DNA of 64,000 nucleotides from a virus, in IMG/VR virus record IMGVR_UViG_3300021437_000010, positions 30,552-94,551 of that record; one strand, 5' to 3'. Each line of letters starts with the position of its first letter. The first letter of the stretch is position 1. This document shows positions 38,705-47,328 of the stretch, piece by piece. The position numbers and the translations under genes were made by a program. Below the pieces are notes generated by a model. It was given only the letters and a program-made list of their open reading frames with translations. It ran no database searches and was not told the DNA's origin.

Positions 38705-38923
38705 CTAGCTAATCTTTATTGTTACATGATGCCCTACAAGATTTTTAATAGCCGTAAGAGCTTCTACAGGTGCGTTGTACCAACGCCACACAATGGTTGT
38801 AGGCGAGCTATTCACAAGTTCGCATCCTTTGCCATCATGCTCAGCATGGATAGTTGATCGTATCGCATCGGTATTTGCGGTAACGATAATATGTTCTGTC
38901 GGTGTTGGTACGGTTTCTGGCAT
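38705..38923 (-). CDS. small tail-associated protein
   Basis: A 72-residue protein of beta character (IIVTANTDAIRSTIHAEHDG, VWRWYNAPVEALTAI). No family recognised; located between tail fibre genes in the late operon. Confidence 0.5.
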   Translation of the reverse strand: MPETVPTPTEHIIVTANTDAIRSTIHAEHDGKGCELVNSSPTTIVWRWYNAPVEALTAIKNLVGHHVTIKIS

Positions 38924-39003
38924 TGTAAACTCCTTATGTTCTAATTAATTGGAATGTGTCGAGTGAAAAGCAACGTTGAAAAGGCCGTAAATAGGCGGAG
39001 ATG

Positions 39004-39032
39004 TTGCTTTAGTGGCTGACTTGTGGTATACT
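39004..39032 (+). promoter_or_regulatory. homing-endonuclease promoter B
   Basis: TTGCTT at 39004-39009, 17 bases, TATACT at 39027-39032 preceded by TGG. It has the same boxes, spacing and downstream sequence as promoter A at 34249, followed in both cases by a hairpin and GTGATAACA. Confidence 0.85.
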
Positions 39033-39112
39033 GAAGAGGTCAAATTGACATGTGTTTGGCCCAGCGATGCTGAAACATCCTGAGCCGTGATAACAGAAAG
39101 TTGGTTTCTGCT

Positions 39113-40291
39113 ATGGATAGTATTGTACCTCAATCCGACCAAAAACACCAGCTCCGTAGTGACTATTATGTTTACTACCTCAATCGTCCCCCAAAACCTG
39201 ATACTCCTAGCCACCTTATTAACCCTGATGGAACTGTCACGTTCTATATAGGGAAAGGCAAAGGGGCTCGTTTTCAGCAACATGAATGGTGTGCTAAGAG
39301 AGAGCAAAAGTGTAGACATCTGACATGTCGTGTTATTCGGAAGGAATGGCGCAATGGCGGACAAATCGCCAAAGAGAAAGCCTACGAAGGCCTGACTGAG
39401 TCTGAATCTCACGAACTTGAAAAGGCACTTATCGCTTACGGGCGTTCGATCGGATTGCCATTGATCAATCTCACTGATGGGGGAGAGGGCATTTCTGGAT
39501 ACAAAGGTGATACTCACCCACCCTCGCAAAGAGAAAACCACCGCCAAAGCATGAAACGAAACTATTCTGACCCTGAGAAACTTGAACGCTTTCGGCAAGT
39601 TCATATTGAGTGGTGGGAGAATAACCACCAGGCACGTGAAGCAGTCAGAAAGAGATTTGAAGATCCTGCTGTACGTGCCAAGGCTGGTGAAGCAAACATC
39701 GGTAATGCCTACCATGCCAAGACATACGAAGGGTTTCAGAGCCCGATGGGTCAGGTCTATACAAACGTTCACCATCTCAAGAAGTTTTCTGAAGAGCACG
39801 GACTCCTTTCTGCCAAGATGTGTCAAGTAGCCAATGGAGAGAGACTCTCCCATAAAGGTTGGACTAGATATCCCCCGTTGGAGAGAGAGCAAAAACCGAC
39901 CTATGCAAAAGCGGGGTTCAAAGATCCGAACGGGGTCATTTATGAAGCTGAGTCCATCCCTAGCCTTACTGATTTTTGTCGTGAGCATGATTTGGCAAGG
40001 ACATGCATGACACAACTTGGAACAGGAACGCTTCATTCGCATAAAGGATGGACACGTTACCCTGAAATCAAGGCGGAACGAGACTATCACGGAACCTATA
40101 CGGGTCCGTCTCTTTTGAGCCCAGAGGGTACCGTGTACACCACTGAAGAGATCGATAATCTTACTGCTTTTTGTCATAAACATAACCTGCAAACTAGCAA
40201 TATGTCCCTTGTTGCTCAGGGAAAACAACGTGCCCACAAGGGGTGGACAAGATTCCGACCTGAAGACCCTGCCCAATCCACTCTGTTCTAA
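39113..40291 (+). CDS. GIY-YIG homing endonuclease with three C-terminal NUMOD-like repeats
   Basis: About 392 residues from ATG 39113. YYVYYLNRPP then FYIGKGKGARFQQHEW is the GIY-YIG nuclease core, with YIG and the catalytic Arg; EKALIAYGRSIGLPLINLTD holds the conserved Glu. After a basic linker three repeats of about 60 residues follow, each with S/D-P-x-G-x-V-Y...F-C/S-x-E/K-H-x-L...H-K-G-W-T-R, a NUMOD-type DNA-binding module. It lies on the + strand beside an intron-split tail gene on the minus strand, and is the likely partner for spreading of that intron. Confidence 0.9.
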   Translation: MDSIVPQSDQKHQLRSDYYVYYLNRPPKPDTPSHLINPDGTVTFYIGKGKGARFQQHEWCAKREQKCRHLTCRVIRKEWRNGGQIAKEKAYEGLTESESHELEKALIAYGRSIGLPLINLTDGGEGISGYKGDTHPPSQRENHRQSMKRNYSDPEKLERFRQVHIEWWENNHQAREAVRKRFEDPAVRAKAGEANIGNAYHAKTYEGFQSPMGQVYTNVHHLKKFSEEHGLLSAKMCQVANGERLSHKGWTRYPPLEREQKPTYAKAGFKDPNGVIYEAESIPSLTDFCREHDLARTCMTQLGTGTLHSHKGWTRYPEIKAERDYHGTYTGPSLLSPEGTVYTTEEIDNLTAFCHKHNLQTSNMSLVAQGKQRAHKGWTRFRPEDPAQSTLF

Positions 40292-40302
40292 TCTCCAACT
40301 AT

Positions 40303-40335
40303 CTAGTTATGATGTAATAGCAACATCATAACTAG
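40303..40335. terminator. 13-bp perfect hairpin between tail gene and endonuclease
   Basis: CTAGTTATGATGT (40303-40315) and ACATCATAACTAG (40323-40335) with a 7-base loop. It overlaps the stop codon of the spliced tail gene on the minus strand and follows the GIY-YIG stop on the + strand, so it serves both. Confidence 0.75.
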
Positions 40336-41462
40336 AGCTTCACCTGACATGAGGCTGAAATGTTATTGCTGTTGTCACATCTCATAGGCGTATTTATAAG
40401 ATGATCAACATAATTGTTAGCTGCTGCTGCTGAACTGACATTGACAAGCCAGAAAGTTGTATAGTTCAGTTTTGTTACTCATGCACTTTATGCATGGACT
40501 ATCTCATTTCTGGATAGTTCTCTGGTTTCATTCGCTATAGCCAGAGGTCGGATCGTATCTTACCTTTCGGCCCTGCGTGCGATCTCTACGGCGTCCCTTG
40601 CGGGTTCCCTCGGTATTGTCCTTGCGTTAGGAGTTCCACCGATACAGCAGGTTATCGATCAAGCAACCTTTTTGGCTACTTGAAAGCGGCAACTATTTCT
40701 TTTACCGTTTGAAGTAGATCCTCCATTCGTTGAATTCTTGAAGACGAATACAGTTGTCATACTTCTATTACCCGCACCAGTTGTAGCAGATCCAGTAAAT
40801 GCTCCTGCTGACAAGTTACCACTGTACTGCTCAAGTACGCTACTTTGGTTTGCTTTCAAGTTAGCGTTTGATGGATTTTCCGCAACGTTAGGAATTGGCA
40901 CAACAGCAGTTCCAATGGCATACGCTGCATTCGATGTGTAAGACACTGTTGTCAGGCTGGTAGCATTTTGAGTTGCAGCACCGTTCATTGAAACCGTTTG
41001 CGTCTGTCCAGTCCCGAAACCGACTAAAATCTGTGTTACGGTAGCATTGGCAGGAGATGGGTAGTTTAGCGGTATCGCAGCTGGTATCGCTGCAACTGCT
41101 AGGCTTGTAACGGCAGTCTGACCATTGGTGAGAGCTGTCGTCAAGGTTGTACTGCCATCGTTATTGTTGATATAGATGTTGTTGAAGACAGCAGCAGGAA
41201 CAGCATTGTTAATAGCGCACGTCAGTATATTCAGTGCGCCCTGGTCAGTAAGTGTTTTATTTGACCAAACGCGCTTTTTTGGTTTCCCTGTCTTGGCATC
41301 GGTCTGGACAATCTCCCACAGACCAGTAGGTCCGTTCTCACGAGCGCTGTACATCTTCGAAAAATCTGCGAAGTTGCGAGGCCGTACCGAACTTTTCCAG
41401 TACGGAGCATAATCTACAATCAGCTCTTCGCTGTCGTATGAACGATCTAAAATCGCTTGCAT
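40332..41462 (-). CDS. tail/fibre protein, two exons split by a group I intron
   Basis: Exon 1 is 41462-40704 (253 codons, in frame), exon 2 is 40466-40332 (44 codons plus stop); the intron 40703-40467 is removed. The joined protein has 297 residues. Without splicing translation would stop 14 codons into the intron at 40659. The junction reads TSNG-NYTTFWLVNV, and exon 2 continues with YVDHLINTPMRCDN, a natural-looking C-terminus of a tail protein. The N-terminus has a QTDAKTGKPKKRVWSNKTLT block and the middle is Ala/Thr/Asn-rich beta sequence. It lies among tail-tip and fibre genes. Confidence 0.8.
40467..40703 (-). ncRNA. group I self-splicing intron (237 nt, no ORF)
   Basis: Seen on the minus strand. 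P1: exon CGGT plus intron AA pairs with TTGCCG, with the U.G pair exactly at the splice site. P10: ATAGTT, just before the guide, pairs with exon 2 AACTAT. P2: TCAAGTAGCC/GGTTGCTTGA. P3: CCTGC/GCAGG. P4: TCGGT/ACCGA. P6 cap: CCC-GCAA-GGG. P7: GATCG/CGATC, inside AAGATACGATCC, which matches the S consensus AAGATATAGTCC. P8: GCC-GAAA-GGT. Three P9-type hairpins follow (CTCTGG/CCAGAG, CTATC/GATAG, CATGCA/TGCATG). The last base is G. Both exons stay in frame after removal. Confidence 0.9.
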
Positions 41463-41486
41463 TGTTTATCCTTCCTTGCAAAGTGA

Positions 41487-42440
41487 TTAGAATGAGCCAC
41501 CATTGGCGTATAAGAGCAATGTTCCTGTTGTTGCTCCTGACGTCCATGCTGTTTGTTGCACTTGCAGATAGCGATATCTGCGGGCACTACCGTATATGCC
41601 TGTAGAAGTGGCCGTTGTTGCTGCACTTCCTGATGTAGCACTTGTGGCAAGTATAGAGACGAAGTTAATACCGTCATTAGAGCCTTGAAAGGTAAGTGTG
41701 CCTCCCGTCGCCACTGCATCAATTTGGAGAGTCCACATTTCGTATGCACTGATATCAACTGAAGGAACTAATAGTGCGTTAGTAGCACCTGCTACGAGAC
41801 CTGTGATATTCGTGCCTACAAGAGTTGTTGGAGGAGGAACATTTGAAACAAGTGATCCATTTGTTGCACTGAAAAGACTAAACTTGACAATGTCCCCACC
41901 AACAGGAGCGCCGTATATGCCGAAAAAGCCAGTAGAAAGCGTATTGTCTGAGGCTAGTACACTCCAAGGCACTGGCTCAGTTGTTAACGCATCCCATACA
42001 CGTACTTTCAAAGTTGAACCGATGATCTGAAATCTCATAAGATATTCAGTATCAACTGATGTAGAAAATGCAGCAGATCCGAGAACTGTATCGGTGCCGC
42101 TTATGCTTCTGCCAATTTCCACTGTATTTGAGTGGATATCTGCAAAATAGTAGTGGTTCGTGTCTGCACACCGCAGCACAGCACCAGCAACCGCACTTGT
42201 GCTTCCACCTTGAACAACAGAAACGAGCACTTCAGTATCAGCTTGCGATGTGCCGTAAACATATGCGAAACGGACACTATTGTTTAGATAGGTCATAATG
42301 ATGTGGTTTGAGGCAAAAGACGGTGTTTGGTTTCCCGCTACTTGTACCCAGTTATTGCCGTCAGATCCAGGACTAATAGCGTTTGGGCTACCTCTTCCAC
42401 TTGTCAGGCATGTGTCCGCTGCAAAATTGATAAGTGTCAT
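41487..42440 (-). CDS. tail protein with LamG-like domain
   Basis: A 317-residue protein. Residues about 1-190 (LRCADTNHYYFADIHSN, then VRVWDALTTEPVPW) resemble a concanavalin/LamG-like carbohydrate-binding domain as in the fibre at 36902. The C-terminal 100 residues (MWTLQIDAVATGGTLTFQGS, then NDGINFVSI) form a second beta domain found in phage structural proteins. A likely virion surface or adsorption protein. Confidence 0.6.
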   Translation of the reverse strand: MTLINFAADTCLTSGRGSPNAISPGSDGNNWVQVAGNQTPSFASNHIIMTYLNNSVRFAYVYGTSQADTEVLVSVVQGGSTSAVAGAVLRCADTNHYYFADIHSNTVEIGRSISGTDTVLGSAAFSTSVDTEYLMRFQIIGSTLKVRVWDALTTEPVPWSVLASDNTLSTGFFGIYGAPVGGDIVKFSLFSATNGSLVSNVPPPTTLVGTNITGLVAGATNALLVPSVDISAYEMWTLQIDAVATGGTLTFQGSNDGINFVSILATSATSGSAATTATSTGIYGSARRYRYLQVQQTAWTSGATTGTLLLYANGGSF

Positions 42441-42452
42441 AGTTGTGCTCCT

Positions 42453-42800
42453 TTACTTTCCAATGAGAGAGAGACTAAACGTGAAGGACGGTGATGTGCC
42501 ACCGATATTCCACAGCACTTGAATGGTTCCGGTAAACGACTCAGATTGTGTAAGGCCTGCCCCAATCGATTTAGAGTCTACTCCGGTTGCCGTGCGCGAT
42601 GTGCTCGACCAGAATGTATACCATATACCATCAGCACCTAATCTCTGGACAACAAATTGAAGTGTAGGACTTGTACCTGTGACAATTGTTGTGTTTGCAT
42701 CAAATGCAAGCTCATTGAAGGCACTAACACTGAGTTGACCACTACTTCCACTGACTGTACGCGCTAATGATGTTAAAGTATAAACTGTCTGTGCGCTCAT
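42453..42800 (-). CDS. small structural beta protein
   Basis: A 115-residue protein. TSPTLQFVVQRLGADGIWYT and LWNIGGTSPSFTFSLSLIGK resemble a segment repeated near the end of the 1506-residue tail protein (TGTTPSFTFSASIVGK), so it is a duplicated domain of that protein as a free gene. Confidence 0.6.
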   Translation of the reverse strand: MSAQTVYTLTSLARTVSGSSGQLSVSAFNELAFDANTTIVTGTSPTLQFVVQRLGADGIWYTFWSSTSRTATGVDSKSIGAGLTQSESFTGTIQVLWNIGGTSPSFTFSLSLIGK

Positions 42801-42807
42801 GATACTC

Positions 42808-45800
42808 CTACAATATCTGATTAAGTGCTTTTTCCCAATCCCCTAGCGACGGTCCTTCCGTCGCCGTTATGTTGAAAAAGTATGATTGAGATGGAGATCC
42901 TGTGTCCATCTTAAACCGTTGCGATCTGTCAGCGCTCGTAATAAGCATTTGAGCATCGTTTATTCCTAATGATGGAATAAACACACTTACATATTGCCCA
43001 CATGCCAACCCTGTTCTTTTTGTTACAAATGTAACTGTGCGTCCAATTAAACCATATTGCTGTAAACGACTATCTCCTAGATTTTGTGCAGTTGTTACAT
43101 CAATATTCTGAGATGATACATCTTCTACCGCTTCCACAACTCCAATGTTGGCAAGTCCTACATCTACCTTGCCTACGATAGAGGCAGAGAAGGTAAAACT
43201 AGGTGTAGTGCCTGTTATTGTCCATCGCAAGCGAATTGTGGAACCAAGACTCTCTTTTGTTGACCCAAGAGGTCCTATTGTTTGAGGTAACACGGATACG
43301 GTATTAATAGATGCTGGTTGGTAAATGATGTTATAATTACCGTTTGCGTCTTTTCTCTCTATGAAGAACTGTATAACAGGAGAAGTACCTGACACCGCTG
43401 TAATGTTGATATCCAGGATAATAACGCGACACAGGCTTACGTCAAGATCATTGCTATTTCCATTTACTGTTTGCGCAGCGGAAGCCTGATTAAGGAGAAC
43501 TTGCACAGGAGCGGAGAGACCACATTGATTTCGATATGCCTTTTGAGAAGTTGTAAGAGGGAACTGACCAGTATTATCACGAATGACCGTAGTAGTAGTT
43601 TGTCCCGTATATGTAATAACAAGTTGATCCGTACTTACTAGAATAGTTCCTGATGTGTCTTGCGCTAATGTATTAGATCCAACTTGATAGTAAAAATTCT
43701 TGCCTGTTGTACCTTTAAGGCCGAATGCCTTTGCTTGACCATTTAGTGTTATTGATGACATTGAAACAACATTGTACTTAAGAGCCCATGACGTACTGTT
43801 TGCATCTCCTATGTGCAGTTCATTGGTAAAAATTGTAGACTGCACACCAGTAACAATATGCCTATTCCGATAAAGGTCCGCAAGATACTGAACTTTTGCG
43901 CCAATAGTGTCTTTTGTTGTTACTGGCCATGGTGCTGGTACTGTTTGCCTAGGTATGAATACGAATGAGCCATCGGCCTTTATATTCCAATAGTAGCTGG
44001 ATTGCGTTGCAATGCCTTTAATGTTATCTGATCTATATGTATTTACATAGTTTGCAGTCGGTATAAGCGAGCCAACGCCTATATTTGGATTGGTGACTAA
44101 TGTTGTTATGTCGGTTACTTGAGGTGTAACGGTAGGATCTGTAGAGGTAAGCGTTACTTTAGTGTAAACATTCTTACCGGTTAGATTATCTCCAAACGGT
44201 TGTATCCTAAGATTATAGAATTGTGACGTACCTGTATCGTGTGCAAGGCCACACTGCCCCCCTGCAAGGGGTGAGCCGTCTGTGTACTGGAATATCTGCA
44301 CACCATCAAAGTAGGCCGTGATAAGTCCTCCAACTATCGTTACACGGATGCGGTGATTATCCCCGCGAATAAATGTGATGTTTCCTTGAGTGGGGAATGT
44401 GCGCGTACCAGCAGACATACGCTCCAGTACAAGCTTATTAGGAGTATTGGAACTTAATGAGTCATTGGCAACTAGTGCGTAATAATTGTTTGTATTTGAG
44501 CATCTGAAGACAAGGCCGCCAATATCAGCTCTATCCATATCGCAGAGAACATCTACATCAGAAGTGTTAATAGCGCCATACAGGAGAAGCGCAAGAGACC
44601 CACCCGTGATTGTGATACGACTATTCACGGTGTCCCACGTCCAGGATCCGATGCTTCCACCATTGCCAAATGTAGAGGTGTAATTGCCGCTGTTCAGAAG
44701 ATTGAAGCTATCAAGTGTGGGCGAGGGCTGTTGATTGATACCAGATATAGCGCCGCCGCTTGCCACATTGGTATAGGTAATACCATCTAGCGATGTAGCA
44801 ACTACAACGCTTGTATTTGTCGGCGTGATGGCATTCCATGATACAAGCGTGCTTCCACACGTGCCGACTCCTGATAGTGAAAGGGCTTTGCTTATACGTG
44901 TCCCTGAGCTGCTAAAGCCTCCCAAAACATAACATTTGAAATACTGAACTTGTGGCATGCTTGCAGCACTAGCGGTGGTCAGTGTGATGCGAAACTGGAC
45001 TGATATACCACTGAGTGACTGGGCAAGTGTCAGATTTGGAATGGGGCCACCGTTAGTGACCGTCTGAAATGAGGTGCCACCATTAATTGTGCTCTCCACA
45101 AGGATCGTAGTGGACTGATTATTGATAGAGGCATCTTGCCATGTGACAACACTGTTGAGATAGGTAGAAGCCGCTGTGAGCGATGTGGAGGAGGACAGCC
45201 ACGTGCCTGTAAGCGTCACAACCGATAGGCCAAAATTATTGAATTGCCCCTGATAACCAACTGTAGCACTAGAATTGGATGCCCTAAGACCAACGTAGCC
45301 ACTGCCTGTGTATGTTGAGTCTGTTGCATTTATATATTGTATATCGTCAAGCCATACTTGGTGGTTACTACCATTAAAAATTACTTTTAGCTTATGCCAT
45401 GAATTAGCCGTGATTGCAAGAGTAGCTGTTGCCACTTGGGTACGCGTACCTGTTGAAGCTGCTGAACTATTAGATCCTCTTTGGAGAGCTACTGATGTAG
45501 GAGTTACCTCAACAGCATATGCATAGTTTGCATCATAATTACTCCAACCAGTTGTTCTGTATACAATTCCAGGTTTCCCGTATGTTACATCGGCATATAT
45601 GTCAGTCTCAGCGATAGCATTTTGCCATTGTCCAAGCCAGTTAAGCTGGGATCGTCCTTCTAATCCAATTCCGACCTGTATCCAGAGGTTTTTGTAATTG
45701 CAGTGCTGACTGACGGTTGTGTTAGACGGTCCCGATGCACCTCCGCCAAATATCGTCATATTGGTGAGATTAGCTGTACTCCAATCGCGTACGCCTCCAA

Positions 45801-47328
45801 AGAGAGAGAGTATGCCCGCAGGGGCCGTTGTATTGGTAAGTGTTGTACCTGTATTCCATTCCGATGTAGTGGTTGCTGAAACAGTAACATCTGACTTTGA
45901 TGCAGCATAGGATGGATTAAGGGTACATATCATGCTTGCCAGAATTGGCTTAGACTCAGGAGATGTGCCTGCCAACTGCTGAAATGTTTGCCTGAACGTG
46001 ATTGTTTTGCCTGCGATAGAGAGACCTGCAAGATAATTGGGCAACACGGCGTTATTCGTGCAGGCAATATATGAATTACCGCCATCAAGGCTGTATTCAA
46101 TTAAAATATTGGTATTTGTTGGAGTTATTGCTTTCCATGAAATGAATCCGCTTTGTGCTATTTTTGTCTGATCGACACTATAAGCAGGGCTCACACGGTT
46201 TGCTGTAGCGCAATCGTATGTATTAACAATAGTACATGAAATGTTAGAATAGCCACTGTTTTGCATCTGCTTGGGAGGATTGACATTAAGTGTCCCACCG
46301 AAAAACGTATTGACAACCGCATCGTTAACATCTACCTCAAGTATATTTTTAATATACACCGTATACGTGCCGCCATTGTCACCCTCAATTGCTACATCTA
46401 CATGTGAAATTGTTTTACCATTGAAATTATCTAAAAGAAATTTACGATGGTACCATCTACCGTCCGCAAAGCCTGCAAGATTATGATTTGGATGTGGAGG
46501 TATATTTTGCGCATCATTATAGGGCCACGTCTGAGTTGCATCTCTTAGAGTTGTGCCATCAGTGAATATAATATCGACTCCTGCTTCCATCTGAGGACAT
46601 GTAGGAGCCAACCATATATCATATGCAAGATATCTGCCTGTGATGATGCCAATAGAGCCACCAGCGAATATTTGAATATATGTGTAGGCGTTACCGTCAC
46701 TTACAAGCGATTCAGTACCGACAATTTTTAGTGTAGCAGTGGCAGTAGGCGCTAGCGTGTTGGCAGAGGATGCAACACCGTTCAGTGTCCCACTGGAAAA
46801 GATAGATGTACTGTTTTCCGCGACAACCGTTACCGCGCCCGCTGCTGCTAACTCCAAATCACCATCACCTACATTCAAAGAGGCAACGACACCATTCAAG
46901 TTACCTGTCGTAAAATCAGCTAATGTACTGCTTGTATCAACAGCGTAATTTGCCAATATTCCCAGGGGCCACAAGTTTTTAACCTGATCTACTACTATGG
47001 CACCTGCATACTGATTGACATACTGACTACTTGAAATAAGCGAGTCAACCACGCGCACTCTATCCGTGCACTGTATCTCGTGATAGGTAACCGTACCTAT
47101 ATCTGTATGGCGCGTAACGTTTTGTATGCTCCCATAGAACAGCAATCCTTCTAATGTATCGGTTGCAGTAACAATTTGCCCATTTAAAAATATGTATGAG
47201 TTGTTTGCATCAAATACAGTAAAAGAGCATGTTGATATTTGTTCTATTTTATCAGGAAGAACGAAAGAACCGTCAACAATAGGATAAGACGTATTATTGA
47301 TATTGACCGTAAGAGATGTAGATGTCAC
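42808..47328 (-). CDS. large tail tip / tail-associated protein
   Basis: A 1506-residue protein directly after the tape measure gene, the position of the tail-tip (Dit/Tal-like) hub. The first 100 residues (LTVNINNTSYPIVDGSFVLP, then FTVFDANNSYIF) resemble the N-terminal ring domain of tail hub proteins. Several LamG-like domains (RCSNTNNYYALVANDS), fibronectin-like strands and a C-terminal SIVGK module follow. It probably joins the tail tube to adsorption proteins. The start overlaps the tape measure stop by 4 bases. Confidence 0.7.
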   Translation of the reverse strand: MTSTSLTVNINNTSYPIVDGSFVLPDKIEQISTCSFTVFDANNSYIFLNGQIVTATDTLEGLLFYGSIQNVTRHTDIGTVTYHEIQCTDRVRVVDSLISSSQYVNQYAGAIVVDQVKNLWPLGILANYAVDTSSTLADFTTGNLNGVVASLNVGDGDLELAAAGAVTVVAENSTSIFSSGTLNGVASSANTLAPTATATLKIVGTESLVSDGNAYTYIQIFAGGSIGIITGRYLAYDIWLAPTCPQMEAGVDIIFTDGTTLRDATQTWPYNDAQNIPPHPNHNLAGFADGRWYHRKFLLDNFNGKTISHVDVAIEGDNGGTYTVYIKNILEVDVNDAVVNTFFGGTLNVNPPKQMQNSGYSNISCTIVNTYDCATANRVSPAYSVDQTKIAQSGFISWKAITPTNTNILIEYSLDGGNSYIACTNNAVLPNYLAGLSIAGKTITFRQTFQQLAGTSPESKPILASMICTLNPSYAASKSDVTVSATTTSEWNTGTTLTNTTAPAGILSLFGGVRDWSTANLTNMTIFGGGASGPSNTTVSQHCNYKNLWIQVGIGLEGRSQLNWLGQWQNAIAETDIYADVTYGKPGIVYRTTGWSNYDANYAYAVEVTPTSVALQRGSNSSAASTGTRTQVATATLAITANSWHKLKVIFNGSNHQVWLDDIQYINATDSTYTGSGYVGLRASNSSATVGYQGQFNNFGLSVVTLTGTWLSSSTSLTAASTYLNSVVTWQDASINNQSTTILVESTINGGTSFQTVTNGGPIPNLTLAQSLSGISVQFRITLTTASAASMPQVQYFKCYVLGGFSSSGTRISKALSLSGVGTCGSTLVSWNAITPTNTSVVVATSLDGITYTNVASGGAISGINQQPSPTLDSFNLLNSGNYTSTFGNGGSIGSWTWDTVNSRITITGGSLALLLYGAINTSDVDVLCDMDRADIGGLVFRCSNTNNYYALVANDSLSSNTPNKLVLERMSAGTRTFPTQGNITFIRGDNHRIRVTIVGGLITAYFDGVQIFQYTDGSPLAGGQCGLAHDTGTSQFYNLRIQPFGDNLTGKNVYTKVTLTSTDPTVTPQVTDITTLVTNPNIGVGSLIPTANYVNTYRSDNIKGIATQSSYYWNIKADGSFVFIPRQTVPAPWPVTTKDTIGAKVQYLADLYRNRHIVTGVQSTIFTNELHIGDANSTSWALKYNVVSMSSITLNGQAKAFGLKGTTGKNFYYQVGSNTLAQDTSGTILVSTDQLVITYTGQTTTTVIRDNTGQFPLTTSQKAYRNQCGLSAPVQVLLNQASAAQTVNGNSNDLDVSLCRVIILDINITAVSGTSPVIQFFIERKDANGNYNIIYQPASINTVSVLPQTIGPLGSTKESLGSTIRLRWTITGTTPSFTFSASIVGKVDVGLANIGVVEAVEDVSSQNIDVTTAQNLGDSRLQQYGLIGRTVTFVTKRTGLACGQYVSVFIPSLGINDAQMLITSADRSQRFKMDTGSPSQSYFFNITATEGPSLGDWEKALNQIL

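Noticed and set aside
38945-40276. 443-codon minus-strand frame
   Set aside because: Antisense of the GIY-YIG gene. The shared peptide with the antisense frame at 34 kb only reflects the duplicated leader.
40659-40680. Alternative 5' splice site after TTTCAAGT, where TCAAGTAGCC/GGTTGCTTGA gives a 10-bp P1-like stem with a U.G pair
   Set aside because: It would join the exons out of frame with the good C-terminus and lacks a P10. The site after AACGGT gives P1, P10 and an intact frame; the 10-bp stem is then P2.
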